From: Chloroflexota bacterium
Lineage (GTDB): Bacteria > Chloroflexota > Chloroflexia > Thermomicrobiales > UBA6265
Assembly (NCBI GenBank): GCA_023389575.1
Contig: JAEWEG010000072.1
Location: 1-53,449, forward strand
Length of the DNA stretch: 53,449 nt
Direction of reading: 5' to 3'
The notes beneath the pieces are model-generated. The model ran no database searches. It had not been told where the DNA came from and saw nothing but the letters and a program-made list of their open reading frames with translations. Positions within the stretch are counted from its first letter, which is position 1. Every line of letters begins with the position of its first letter. A program made the position numbers and the translations under genes. Positions 15,944 through 24,285 of this stretch are shown here, one piece after another.

Positions 15944-16435
15944 GTGAAACGGTCGATCCCGCTGGCCGCCCGCGTCCTCGGCATCGTGCTGCTCGCCGGA
16001 GCCCTGCTGGTCCCCGTCACCATCGTCGAGGTGCGGCCCGATGACGGTCAACCCGTCGCCTGCCACCGCCTGGGGAGTGGGGAAACCATCGACGTGTCGT
16101 TCACCCATTCCATGTATGGCGGGCTCGTCACCGAGCACTGGCGGGCGGACGGCTCGACCCTGGTCCGCGTGCGCATGGTCACCGAAAACGCCGCCGCCGC
16201 CGAGTACTACGCCTGGGACGGTCGCATCCAGCCGGTCGCGGGCGGCTACGAAGTAACCGGAGCCGCCGTCCAGGCCACGGAACTCCGTGTGATGGTCGAT
16301 GACATCGGAGACCACCAACTCCAGATCGGGTCGCGGTCGTGGCCGCTCGCCGGCCTCCTCGATACCCCGGTCCCTGTCGGCATCAGCGTCGAGCGGCGTC
16401 CTCTCGCCGCCTGGCTCGTCGATCGTTCCTGCTAG
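15944..16435 (+). CDS. DUF1850 protein of the TAXI-TRAP system
   Basis: A 163-residue protein with one N-terminal membrane or signal segment (RVLGIVLLAGALLVPVTIVE). The family pattern is visible: ETIDVSFTHSMYGGLVTEHW, then MVTENAAAAEYYAWDG. DUF1850 proteins regularly sit between the binding protein and permease of TAXI-type TRAP transporters, as here, but their job is not established. The GTG at 15944 is the best start because it precedes the basic KRS and the hydrophobic segment; the ribosome-binding site is weak, so coupling to the upstream gene is possible. Confidence 0.75.
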   Translation: MKRSIPLAARVLGIVLLAGALLVPVTIVEVRPDDGQPVACHRLGSGETIDVSFTHSMYGGLVTEHWRADGSTLVRVRMVTENAAAAEYYAWDGRIQPVAGGYEVTGAAVQATELRVMVDDIGDHQLQIGSRSWPLAGLLDTPVPVGISVERRPLAAWLVDRSC

Positions 16436-16453
16436 TCCCGGAGATCTCGTCGT

Positions 16454-18526
16454 ATGAGGAACAACGACTCACCAACGCCGCCGGCCGATGGCGATCCCGC
16501 CGTCGCTCCACCAGAACCCGGCGTGGTCGACCTCGCGGAACCCTCGCCAGACGACACCCAGGAACTAATCGAAACGCTGGAAGCCGAAAGCCCGGTCCGC
16601 AAGCTCACTGGGGCCTGGGGGCTGGTCGCCACCGCCATCGCCGTCGGCATGTCGGTCTACGCGCTCTGGGCCACCCAGGAGACCTTCACCGCCCAGATTT
16701 ACCGGACCGCGTTCCTGGGCGTGGCGCTCGTCCTCACCTTCCTGCTCTACCCCATGGTTCGAGGCTCCAAGCGGAGAGGACCGATTGCCTGGGTGATCGG
16801 CGGGGCATCGGTCGGCCTGGTCGATGTCGTCCTCATCGCCGCCAGCATCATCGTCACCGCCTACCCCATCCGCAACTTCGACGAATTCGTCTACCGCGCC
16901 GCGCGTCCGAACGAGACCGACACGATGATGGGCGCGATCTGCATTCTGCTCGTGCTGGAGGCCACCCGCCGCACGATTGGATGGATCCTGCCGATCGTCG
17001 CGGCCGGCGGGCTGGCCTACGCCTTCTGGGGCGATATCTTCCCCGGCAAGTGGGGACACCGGGGCTACGATCTCGATCGCGTGGTCGGCACGCTCTACAT
17101 TTCGCTCGAAGGCATCTTCGGCACCGCCCTGGCCGTCGCCGCCACCTTCATCGTGCTGTTCACCATTTACGGCGCGGTGCTGGAGTTCTCGGGGGCGGGC
17201 AAGTTCTTCCTGGACTTCTCGTTCGCGGCCACCGGCAGCAAGGCGTCGGGCGCGGGACGCACCACCACCATCGCCGGGTTCCTGCTGGGCACCGTCTCCG
17301 GCAGCGGCGTGGCCACCACGGTCACGCTTGGCTCGGTGGCCTGGCCCATGCTGCGCCGCGCCGGGTACGACCGCGAATCAGGGGGCGCGGTGCTCTCGGC
17401 GGGCGGCATCGGCGCCATACTCTCGCCGCCCACGCTGGGGGCGGCCGCCTTCCTGATCGCCGAGTTTCTGCAAATTTCCTATCTCGACGTGCTCAAGATG
17501 GCGGTGGTGCCAACCATCCTCTATTACCTGTCGATCTTCCTGATGATCGAACTGGACGCCCGCAAGATGGGCACCAGCGCCGTCACCATCGAAACCGAAC
17601 CGATCTGGGACCTGACCCGCAAATACTGGTATCACTTCACGTCGCTTATCGCCATCGTTGTCTTCATGGTCATGGGCTACACGCCAATCACCGCCGTGGT
17701 CTACGCCACGGCCCTCGCCTTCCTGCTCAGCTTCCTCCGGCGCGAAACCGCCATCACCCCCAGCCGCACGGTCAAGACCCTGCGCGCCGGATCGGTCAGC
17801 ACCCTCTCCGTGGCCTCCACCTGCGCCACGGCGGGCATCATCGTTGGGGTCATGACGCTCACCGGGCTTGGCCTCAAGATGTCCGACCTCATCGTCGACC
17901 TCGCCAACGGCGATCTCTTCCTCACCGTGATCTTCACGGCGCTCGCGGTGTGGGTCCTTGGCCTGGCGGTTCCGGTCACCGCCTCGTACATCATCGCCGC
18001 CGCCATCACCGCGCCGGCCATGATCTCGCTGGGCGTGCCGGATGTGGCCGCCCACATGTTCATCTTCTACTACGCCGTGCTTTCCGAAGTATCGCCACCC
18101 ACCGCGCTCGCCCCGTTCGCCGCCTCGGCCATTACGGGCGGCAACCCGTTCAAGACCATGATGGTCACCTGGAAGTACACGCTTCCCGCCTTCGTGGTGC
18201 CATTCATGTTCACGCTGGACACCCAGGATGGAACGGCGCTCCTTGGGCTTGGCCCAGCCTCGGATGTGATCCTCGCCACGCTCACCGGCTGCCTCGCCAT
18301 CGTCGCCATGGTCGCCGGGGTTGGCGGCCTGATCATCCGGCCGGCGATCTGGCCGGAGCGGATCGTCCTGCTGGTCGCGGCTGGGCTCCTGTTCTACACC
18401 GGACACGTCCAGGACATCGCGGGGTTCATCCTGTTCCTGGTCGTGATCGGGTTCCACCTGGTTCGCATCCGCTCCAACCCAACCAGCGGCGACGGTCCGT
18501 CTCCCAGCCCGGAGCCGGTCACCTGA
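16454..18526 (+). CDS. TRAP transporter fused permease (DctQ-DctM type)
   Basis: Large inner-membrane protein of 690 residues joining the small and large TRAP subunits, as usual for TAXI systems. A roughly 45-residue acidic N-terminal tail precedes the first helices (GLVATAIAVGMSVYALWATQ). The DctM-like core shows GAGRTTTIAGFLLGTVSGSG, then AGGIGAILSPPTLGAAAFLI, and in the second half AVPVTASYIIAAAITAPAMI, then VLSEVSPPTALAPFAASAIT. About 17-19 hydrophobic segments are present. The gene begins 18 bp after the DUF1850 stop, so the three genes form one operon. It should import an organic acid with sodium or protons. Confidence 0.93.
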   Translation: MRNNDSPTPPADGDPAVAPPEPGVVDLAEPSPDDTQELIETLEAESPVRKLTGAWGLVATAIAVGMSVYALWATQETFTAQIYRTAFLGVALVLTFLLYPMVRGSKRRGPIAWVIGGASVGLVDVVLIAASIIVTAYPIRNFDEFVYRAARPNETDTMMGAICILLVLEATRRTIGWILPIVAAGGLAYAFWGDIFPGKWGHRGYDLDRVVGTLYISLEGIFGTALAVAATFIVLFTIYGAVLEFSGAGKFFLDFSFAATGSKASGAGRTTTIAGFLLGTVSGSGVATTVTLGSVAWPMLRRAGYDRESGGAVLSAGGIGAILSPPTLGAAAFLIAEFLQISYLDVLKMAVVPTILYYLSIFLMIELDARKMGTSAVTIETEPIWDLTRKYWYHFTSLIAIVVFMVMGYTPITAVVYATALAFLLSFLRRETAITPSRTVKTLRAGSVSTLSVASTCATAGIIVGVMTLTGLGLKMSDLIVDLANGDLFLTVIFTALAVWVLGLAVPVTASYIIAAAITAPAMISLGVPDVAAHMFIFYYAVLSEVSPPTALAPFAASAITGGNPFKTMMVTWKYTLPAFVVPFMFTLDTQDGTALLGLGPASDVILATLTGCLAIVAMVAGVGGLIIRPAIWPERIVLLVAAGLLFYTGHVQDIAGFILFLVVIGFHLVRIRSNPTSGDGPSPSPEPVT

Positions 18527-18649
18527 TCGAGCGCACGATCACGCCACACAAACCGCTCCCCACCACGCTCAGGCCATGCATAATGTCATGACCCATCAGG
18601 CGTACCCTGGGACTCTTCGATCGCCGTCTGGGTCCATCAGGATGATTCG

Positions 18650-19114
18650 ATGCCAAGCATTCGCGTGGCTGTCTACAGCAGTATTCCGTTTCCCATCGGG
18701 CTGGTTCGGACGTGCCTGACCGACTTCCACGAAGGGCAACCCCGGCTCTTGCCACCCGAGATCAGCGACTATGCCGTTCTCCAGGGCGGCATCGGTGAGG
18801 GCACGGTGGTGACCTGCGTGATGACCATCCGCAACCGCGTCCGCCACTTCTCGTTCCGCGTCTCCGAACCCATCACCTACAAGACCATCACCGCCTATGA
18901 CCACGATTCGCGCCTCACGCTTTCCTGGCACATGCGGGCCGAGGGCGAATCCACCGAGGTTCAGATCGAGGCCTACTGGACCGAACCAGACTCCAGGTTC
19001 GATTTCCTCATCACCCTCTGGGCGCAGTACAAGGTTCGCCGTTACCTCAACCACATGCTCAGGCGGATACCCAAGGTCATCGAGGAAAACGGCTACGAGA
19101 ACGTGCCGCTCTGA
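18650..19114 (+). CDS. SRPBCC/polyketide-cyclase-like protein
   Basis: Soluble protein of 154 residues. The order of a START/SRPBCC fold is visible: strand IRVAVYSSIPFPIGLVRTCL, then ITYKTITAYDHDSRLTLSWH and VQIEAYWTEPDSRFDFLITL, and a long C-terminal helix NHMLRRIPKVIEEN. Such proteins bind hydrophobic ligands in a deep cavity; no specific function is implied. AGGATG lies upstream of the ATG. It is convergent with the NUDIX gene and 123 bp after the TRAP permease, so it is probably separately expressed. Confidence 0.6.
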   Translation: MPSIRVAVYSSIPFPIGLVRTCLTDFHEGQPRLLPPEISDYAVLQGGIGEGTVVTCVMTIRNRVRHFSFRVSEPITYKTITAYDHDSRLTLSWHMRAEGESTEVQIEAYWTEPDSRFDFLITLWAQYKVRRYLNHMLRRIPKVIEENGYENVPL

Positions 19115-19195
19115 GTGCGCCGCGCGAAACCTGAGTGGACGCAAGCACTCCAGGTCAACGCGCGCCCGGTATCCTCTGTCAGCCGACCGCCCCAT

Positions 19196-19654
19196 TCACC
19201 CCGCCATCAACGTCCCCAGCAGCGCGCCATGATCGGCGATGAGGGCGGGAACCCGGTGGTCCAGCGGCGACCAGTACAGTTCGAATCGCACCCGTCCGCC
19301 TGGCTCGTCGTCCGGAAACTCCTCCCAGTGCTCCCAGCGATCCGCCGTCTCGTCCCCGCACTCCAGGTGGACGAAGTGGCGCAGATGGATCTCGTTCCGC
19401 CCAAACGGCCGAACGTCGAACTCGATCGTCCCCAGCACGCGCGCCACCGTCAGGTCACGCAGCCCGGTTTCCTCGGACGCCTCCCGGAGGGCCGCCTCCA
19501 GCACCGGCTCGCCAGGCGTCATCGTTCCGGCTGGAACCTGAATCCCAGCCTCTGGATGATTGGGGTGCGCCAGCAGGAGGATATCGCGCTCGCTCCCCGC
19601 TCCCCGCGTGATGTAGGCGAACGCCTTCTGTTTGTACGCGGGTGCGTCGTCCAT
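19196..19654 (-). CDS. NUDIX hydrolase
   Basis: Nucleoside-diphosphate-X pyrophosphohydrolase of 152 residues. The Nudix box is complete at 43-65: Gly43, Glu49, then REASEETGL at 57-65, which binds the catalytic divalent metal. The region after the box (GTIEFDVRPFGRNEIHLRHF) is unlike MutT or ADP-ribose families, so the substrate is open. It is divergent from an alpha/beta hydrolase gene with an 80-bp gap and convergent with the SRPBCC gene. Confidence 0.92.
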   Translation of the reverse strand: MDDAPAYKQKAFAYITRGAGSERDILLLAHPNHPEAGIQVPAGTMTPGEPVLEAALREASEETGLRDLTVARVLGTIEFDVRPFGRNEIHLRHFVHLECGDETADRWEHWEEFPDDEPGGRVRFELYWSPLDHRVPALIADHGALLGTLMAG

Positions 19655-19734
19655 GCCGTGCCATCTCCTCCCGAAACGCCAAACACGCTATGGTACGCCT
19701 CAGGCAAACCAACCGCGCAACCCCGGGAGCACCC

Positions 19735-20592
19735 ATGACCACTCCATCGCTGATCGAACACCGCGACATCGCCTACGGTACCGGCGGCGGCCGCGAACTC
19801 CACCTGGACATCCTCCGTCCCGACGCGCCCGCCACACCAGCGCGCCCGGCGGTGCTGTGGGTGCATGGTGGGGGCTGGGCCGCTGGCGAACGCCAGCCAT
19901 CCCCGTCCGACCTGCTCGCCACGCGCGGCTTCATCACCGCCACCATGAGCTACCGTTTCAGCGACGAAGCGATCTTCCCGGCGCAAATCCACGACGTGAA
20001 GGCCGCCATCCGCTTCCTGCGCGCCAACGCCACCGAGTACGGCATCGACCCGGAGCGGATTGGGATTTGGGGTGCCTCGGCGGGGGGACACCTCGCCGCG
20101 CTCGCCGCCGTCTCCGAAGGCATCCCCCAGCTTGAAGGCGAAGGTGGCAATCCGAACGAGTCCGCCGCCGTTCAGGCCGCCGTGCCACTCTGCCCGCCCA
20201 CCGACTTCCTGGCCGACTGGCAATCCCAGACGGACTTTCCGCCTCATCCCGAGGTCGAGCACCTGATCCCCACCCTGCTCGGCGGGGACGATCTCAACGA
20301 TCCGGTCATCGCCGAGCGGGCCCGTCTCGCAAGCCCCCTGCAACTGGTCCACGCGGATGTCCCGCCGGTGCTGGTGGTCCACGGAACGCTCGACGACCTC
20401 GTGCCCGTCCTGCAGGGTCGCACCTTCGTCGAAACCCTGCTCGAGCACGACATCGACGCGTCCCTGCTGGAACTCCCCAACGACGACCACGGGCTGCAAT
20501 CCGTCTTCGAGGCCACACCGGAGGATGTGACCTCGGCCGCGACCGAGATCATCAACTTCTTTGAACGAACGCTGGGTTCACCACCGGCCTGA
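19735..20592 (+). CDS. Alpha/beta hydrolase (esterase, BD-FAE/HSL-like)
   Basis: Serine hydrolase of 285 residues. The oxyanion-hole motif HGGGW is at 44-48, the nucleophile Ser115 lies in GASAGGHLAAL, and the acid and base are in VVHGTLDDLVPVLQG and LPNDDHGLQ. The domain order and length match bacterial hormone-sensitive-lipase-like esterases of the BD-FAE type. The ATG at 19735 has CGGGAG upstream. No signal peptide is present, so it is cytoplasmic. A strong terminator follows at 20621. Confidence 0.9.
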   Translation: MTTPSLIEHRDIAYGTGGGRELHLDILRPDAPATPARPAVLWVHGGGWAAGERQPSPSDLLATRGFITATMSYRFSDEAIFPAQIHDVKAAIRFLRANATEYGIDPERIGIWGASAGGHLAALAAVSEGIPQLEGEGGNPNESAAVQAAVPLCPPTDFLADWQSQTDFPPHPEVEHLIPTLLGGDDLNDPVIAERARLASPLQLVHADVPPVLVVHGTLDDLVPVLQGRTFVETLLEHDIDASLLELPNDDHGLQSVFEATPEDVTSAATEIINFFERTLGSPPA

Positions 20593-20620
20593 CCCCGCCC
20601 GCTGGAACAGGCCACGAACA

Positions 20621-20660
20621 CAAAGAGCCGGTCACGCGACGTTGCGTGACCGGCTCTTTG
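20621..20660. terminator. Bidirectional Rho-independent terminator
   Basis: A perfect 17-bp stem (20621-20637 with 20644-20660) and a 6-nt loop, with AAAG and CTTT at its base. It lies between the alpha/beta hydrolase (plus strand) and a 21-residue microprotein gene (minus strand) and can serve both convergent transcripts. Confidence 0.9.
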
Positions 20661-20672
20661 AAGGATGGGTGT

Positions 20673-20738
20673 CTACAGGATCCAGATGATGAGGATGATA
20701 ATGATGATCAGGAGCAATGCTCCACCACCAATGTACAT
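20673..20738 (-). CDS. Hydrophobic membrane microprotein, 21 residues
   Basis: A very short gene below usual annotation limits. It begins MYIGGGALLL, continues as a run of Ile/Leu, and ends IIWIL: a single membrane-spanning helix with almost no polar ends. Support comes from a strong GGAGGG ribosome-binding site a few bases before the ATG, a tight strong terminator directly after the stop (20621-20660), and a coding strand whose third positions vary among Ile and Leu codons. Tiny proteins starting MYIGGG occur in other bacteria as unannotated small membrane proteins (recollection, not checked). Function unknown. Confidence 0.7.
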   Translation of the reverse strand: MYIGGGALLLIIIIILIIWIL

Positions 20739-20975
20739 AAACCCTCCGTTCCCGTTGTCGCCAAATCGCGAGTGTCGAAGGCTACCAGCCGCGAACCCCA
20801 TTCGCCATGCGAAAACGTCACTATGCATTCGATGCATGTACAGGTCTCGCGAGTCTGGTTCACGACACCTTCACGCACGGAATCCGCCGGAATCCCGGCC
20901 CATTTCCTATCCCGGCCGCCCACGATCCGGTAGCATTCACGCACTGACAGCCATTCCCCACGAGGAGCGCCGCCA

Positions 20976-21452
20976 ATGACCACCAACTTCCAGAGCCCCG
21001 CCATCGAGACCTTCTGGAACAACCTCCGCCATTCCCTCGACCGCATCGAGGAGGTCTACGCCAGTTGCAGCCTCGACCAGCTCAACTGGCGCCCGCCCGC
21101 CCCGGAAACCAACTCCATCCACGTCCTCGCGGTCCACTCTCTCGGCCATTTGCGGCAGGGTATCGTGGGCGTGCTCGGCGAAGGCTCCCAGGAACGCGAC
21201 CGCGACGCCGAATTCCGCGCCGTCGCCACCACCGCCAACGCGCCCATCCCCGACTGGGCGGAAACCCACCAGCTCATGGAAACGACCCTGGCCCGCCTGA
21301 GCCCGGATGTCCTCGACCGCGTGTACGAGCCAATCAACCGCGCCCCGATGACCGGACTCGCGCTCATGATGCTGATGACCCGCCACACCGCCCTCCACGA
21401 GGGGCATGCCGAACTCACCCGCGACCTGGCGAAGGCGGCGGGCGTGAGTTGA
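20976..21452 (+). CDS. DinB-family (DfsB-like) four-helix protein
   Basis: A 158-residue protein with the DinB/YfiT-like metal-binding pattern: an N-terminal helix (ETFWNNLRHSLDRIEEVYAS), then LNWRPPAPETNSIHVLAVHS followed by LGH, and a late HTALHEGH. The three histidine regions fit a divalent-metal site; the family includes thiol-dependent transferases acting on mycothiol or bacillithiol. No partner gene nearby hints at the substrate. It stands alone between the microprotein and a palindrome-rich intergenic region. Confidence 0.85.
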   Translation: MTTNFQSPAIETFWNNLRHSLDRIEEVYASCSLDQLNWRPPAPETNSIHVLAVHSLGHLRQGIVGVLGEGSQERDRDAEFRAVATTANAPIPDWAETHQLMETTLARLSPDVLDRVYEPINRAPMTGLALMMLMTRHTALHEGHAELTRDLAKAAGVS

Positions 21453-21592
21453 CGGGCGCCATCTGCCATCGATATGCCCGAAACAACGTCGTCAGGCCGT
21501 GCCCAGCAAGACAGGTGGGATCATTCAGTCAGCCACGTCTCAGCTAATGCGTTCCTCCTGGGGTGGGGCTACGCCGCCAAGGACTTCGTCCG

Positions 21593-21620
21593 GAGACTCA
21601 TCGCTTCGCTCTGAGTGACG
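21593..21620. repeat. Widespread dispersed intergenic repeat fragment
   Basis: Read on the minus strand the segment is GTCACTCAGAGCGAAGCGAT followed by GAGTCTC. This closely matches a short repeat commonly seen between genes of many bacteria (TCATTCTGAGCGAAGCGAAG type). It lies in a gene-free region between DinB and the sugar operon. Confidence 0.5.
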
Positions 21621-21691
21621 ATTGCGGAGGAGAAAGGTGAACCGTGTGCGCTGGTCCGGCGAAGTCCAGGTCTCAGGCGGATTAAATACCG

Positions 21692-21826
21692 AGCGGGTCG
21701 CTGCTTGGAAGCGACCCGCTCCGGTGGGTGGGGGGAGGAGAGAGTTGGACTCGGGAGATGCGGCGCTTGGAACCGCATCGCTTGCCTGTCCACTTACGAG
21801 AATAGGGCGGGAGGCTGACGCCTCCC
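21692..21826. repeat. Cluster of three palindromes, two with identical loop core
   Basis: Three stem-loops in a row: stem 21692-21701/21711-21720 (10 bp, loop TGCTTGGAA); stem 21757-21763/21773-21779 (7 bp, loop CGCTTGGAA); stem 21809-21815/21820-21826 (7 bp, loop TGAC). The first two stems differ in sequence but share the loop core GCTTGGAA. The cluster ends just before the promoter of the sugar operon. Confidence 0.55.
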
Positions 21827-21856
21827 TGAGCCGTTCCTGAAGATTTCCTTAAGCAA

Positions 21857-21884
21857 TTGACAGGCACGAAAATAGGGCCATCAT
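21857..21884 (+). promoter_or_regulatory. Putative sigma-70 promoter of the sugar operon
   Basis: A perfect -35 TTGACA at 21857-21862 and a CATCAT -10 at 21879-21884 with a 16-bp spacer. It would start transcription about 30 bases before the VOC-like gene, which has AAAGGA as its ribosome-binding site. Confidence 0.5.
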
Positions 21885-21923
21885 CAGCAAAACATCAGCT
21901 TTCCTCGAAAGGATGAACCTCTC

Positions 21924-22295
21924 ATGAAGCGCTTCCATCACATCGGACTTCCCGCGGCGGACCAGGACACACCCATTCCCGGCGAAACCTGGGTCGAGGG
22001 CGGCAAACTCTGGCTCACCAACCCGAAGAACCACCCCCAGCGCGTGGAATGGCTCCGCTACGGGCCCGGCAACACCACCGATCCCAACGCGTTCGAATCC
22101 GGCCACATCTGCTACGAGGTCGACGACATCCACGCCGCCGTCGAAGGCAAGACCATCGTGCGCGAGATTGGCGAGATGGGGGAGCCGCCATTCGCCCTCG
22201 CCGCCTTCACCGAGGAAGATGGCATTCGAGTCGAATACATCCAGCTTTACCCGGGCCGCGAATGGTTCGACGATCCCATTCCGTCCCAAGGCTGA
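21924..22295 (+). CDS. Small VOC-like protein
   Basis: A 123-residue protein with VOC features: MKRFHHIGLPAADQ at the start, a middle SGHICYEVDDIHAAVEGK, and a final EEDGIRVEYIQLYPGREW. It has only one clear beta-alpha-beta-beta-beta unit plus a divergent one, so it may dimerise. It is the first gene of an operon with a TIM-barrel isomerase (18 bp gap) and a Gfo/Idh/MocA dehydrogenase, and so probably acts in sugar metabolism. The exact reaction is unknown. Confidence 0.7.
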   Translation: MKRFHHIGLPAADQDTPIPGETWVEGGKLWLTNPKNHPQRVEWLRYGPGNTTDPNAFESGHICYEVDDIHAAVEGKTIVREIGEMGEPPFALAAFTEEDGIRVEYIQLYPGREWFDDPIPSQG

Positions 22296-22313
22296 ACAGA
22301 AAGGACCGTCCCC

Positions 22314-23144
22314 ATGGCCGACCGTCTCGCCGTTTCCACCAACAGTTACCACTCATATACCCACGAGCAAGCGCTCGCCGGAATCGCCGCCGCCGGGTTC
22401 ACTAGCGTCGAGCTTTCCTCCGTGCCTGGCTGGACCGAGCACGTCCTCCGCGACTCCACCGATGACGATCTCGCGCGGGTCGCCGAGTTGCTACGGCAGC
22501 ATGGCCTGGACGCCATCAGTCTCAGTGGCCACTCCGACCTCGCCAGCGACGCCGGCATCGAGGAGTTCCGCAAGTCCCTCACGATCGCTCACAAGCTGGG
22601 GATCCGCTACGTGACCACCAGCACCGGCGGGCACGACGCCTCGTCCGAAGGCACGGTGGAGGAACAGCGCGTCGCCTTCCTCAACCGCATCCGCCCGCTC
22701 GCCGACGAGGCTGCCGCCAACGGTATCCAGATCTGCCTCGAAACCCATGGCGGGGTCTCCGCCACCGGCGCCATGGCCGCCGAACTCGTCCAGGAGATCG
22801 ACCGGCCCAACGTCGGCATCAACTACGACACGGCCAACGTGATCTTCTATGGAAAGGTCCGCCCCGAAACCGACATCAAGGCGGCCGCGCCGTTCATCAA
22901 CCACCTGCATATCAAGGACCAGATTGGTGGACCGGGCGTCTGGAACTTTCCCCAGATCGGCACCGGCGAAATCGACTTCGTCCCCATCTTCGCCGCGCTG
23001 GACGAGGTTGGGTTCACCGGGCCCTGCTCCATCGAAATGGAGTTCCAGGGCGAACCCTGGCCACCGCTGAGCGAGGTTGAAACCGCCCTCCGCAACTCGA
23101 GAGAGTTCCTCCGCCAGTTCATCCCCGTCCAGGAACTGCCGTAA
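22314..23144 (+). CDS. Sugar phosphate isomerase/epimerase family TIM barrel
   Basis: A 276-residue AP-endonuclease-2-like barrel. Features in order: LAVSTNSYHSYTHEQALAGI at the start, ICLETHGGVSATGAMA in mid-protein with the metal-binding Glu, the conserved INYDTANVIFYG, HLHIKDQIG with metal-binding His residues, and a final CSIEMEFQG Glu. These are the ligand positions of xylose-isomerase-like sugar isomerases and epimerases. AAAGGA precedes the ATG. Co-transcription with the VOC-like gene and a Gfo/Idh/MocA gene suggests breakdown of an inositol-like or modified sugar (inference). Confidence 0.9.
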   Translation: MADRLAVSTNSYHSYTHEQALAGIAAAGFTSVELSSVPGWTEHVLRDSTDDDLARVAELLRQHGLDAISLSGHSDLASDAGIEEFRKSLTIAHKLGIRYVTTSTGGHDASSEGTVEEQRVAFLNRIRPLADEAAANGIQICLETHGGVSATGAMAAELVQEIDRPNVGINYDTANVIFYGKVRPETDIKAAAPFINHLHIKDQIGGPGVWNFPQIGTGEIDFVPIFAALDEVGFTGPCSIEMEFQGEPWPPLSEVETALRNSREFLRQFIPVQELP

Positions 23145-23174
23145 CATAGGTCCAGCTACGGAACGTGACGTACC

Positions 23175-23194
23175 GGCGGGGCACGTGCCCCGCC
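23175..23194. promoter_or_regulatory. Perfect 20-bp palindrome in the gap before the Gfo/Idh gene
   Basis: GGCGGGGCACGTGCCCCGCC is its own reverse complement. It sits in the 70-bp gap between the isomerase and dehydrogenase genes, 20 bp upstream of the latter's start. It could be an operator or an RNA hairpin that tunes the last gene of the operon. Confidence 0.6.
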
Positions 23195-23214
23195 CAATCC
23201 CGGACAGGACCCGC

Positions 23215-24225
23215 ATGAGCAAGACACGCATCGCCGTTCTCGGCGCCGGATTCATGGGTGGCACCCACGCCCGCGCCTACAGCGCCCGCGGCGACGTCGA
23301 GATCGCCGCCATCTACGCCAAGGGCAACGGCCGCGCCAACGATCTCGCGGCAGAACTCGGCACCACGGCCACCACCGACCTTGACAGCATCCTCCGGGAT
23401 GAGTCCATCGAAGCCGTGGACATCTGCCTGCCCACCCCGGCGCATCGCGCCGCGACCGAAGCCGCGCTGGACGCCGGGAAGCACGTCCTGCTCGAAAAGC
23501 CGCTCGCCCTCTCGATCGAGGACGGCGAAGCGCTCGTCAGCGCCGCCCGGCAAACCGACCGCGTCTTCATGGTCGCCCACGTTCTCCGTTTCTGGCCGGA
23601 GTACGTCGATCTGAAGCGGGTCATCGACTCCGGCGAACTTGGCAAACCCCTCGCGGGCATCACCGCGCGCCGCCAGCCGTTTCCCGCCTGGTCGAAGCTC
23701 TTCAAGGACTCCAGCCAGACGGGCGGCGCGATCTACGACATGCTCGTTCACGACTTCGACGCCCTGAACTGGATTCTCGGCACGCCCACCACGGTCACCG
23801 CCCGGGGCCTTTACAACGAGCGCTCCGCCGGGTACGACCACGGTCAGGTCCTCATCGGCTACGAGCACGGTACCGGAACGGCCGAGGGCGGCATGATGCA
23901 GCCCGAGAGCTACCCGTTCACCTCCCGCATCGAAATCCTCTGCGAGAACGGCGCCATCGAGTACCACTTCCAGGCGGGGGGCCGCTCGTTCGAGGTCGGC
24001 GAGCCCACCAACCGGCTCACGGTCTATCGCGCCGAGGGCGATCCCGAACTGATCAGCGTCGAGCAAACCGATGCCTACGCCAACGAAACCGGCTACTTCA
24101 TCGACTGCATTCGAGGCGGCCAGCCCGCGACCCGCGCCACGCCAGCCGATGCCCAGCTTGCCCTCCGGGTGGGCCTCGCCGCCCGGGAATCCGCCGAAAC
24201 CGGCCAGACCAAAGCGCTGGCCTGA
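23215..24225 (+). CDS. Gfo/Idh/MocA family oxidoreductase
   Basis: NAD(P)-dependent sugar dehydrogenase of 336 residues. The Rossmann motif appears at once (IAVLGAGFMGGTHARAY), followed by DICLPTPAHRAATEAALDAG, then KHVLLEKPLAL with the EKP motif. The C-terminal domain includes GGAIYDMLVHDFDALNWILG, where the Asp/His pair of the active site sits. The ATG at 23215 is chosen for the clean Rossmann start and GGACAGGA upstream. It is the third gene of a sugar operon. Confidence 0.93.
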   Translation: MSKTRIAVLGAGFMGGTHARAYSARGDVEIAAIYAKGNGRANDLAAELGTTATTDLDSILRDESIEAVDICLPTPAHRAATEAALDAGKHVLLEKPLALSIEDGEALVSAARQTDRVFMVAHVLRFWPEYVDLKRVIDSGELGKPLAGITARRQPFPAWSKLFKDSSQTGGAIYDMLVHDFDALNWILGTPTTVTARGLYNERSAGYDHGQVLIGYEHGTGTAEGGMMQPESYPFTSRIEILCENGAIEYHFQAGGRSFEVGEPTNRLTVYRAEGDPELISVEQTDAYANETGYFIDCIRGGQPATRATPADAQLALRVGLAARESAETGQTKALA

Positions 24226-24244
24226 TAGAGGCCGGCGCTATAAT
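24217..24244 (+). promoter_or_regulatory. Putative sigma-70 promoter
   Basis: A perfect -10 TATAAT at 24239-24244 with a weak -35 (CTGGCC at 24217-24222, 16-bp spacer) overlapping the end of the Gfo/Idh gene. It would start transcription about 35 bases before the GTG of the following gene. Confidence 0.5.
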
Positions 24245-24285
24245 CGCCACAGACGCCGTAGCGAAGTCCCAGGGGGTCCCCGGTC

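Noticed and set aside
14596..16023. 475-codon minus-strand frame opposite the TAXI binding protein
   Set aside because: Antisense shadow rich in Gly/Asp; the plus-strand gene has a signal peptide and TAXI motifs.
16339..18591. 750-codon plus-strand frame overlapping the TRAP permease
   Set aside because: Another reading frame of the permease gene; it reads as Arg/His/Pro-rich nonsense without membrane helices.
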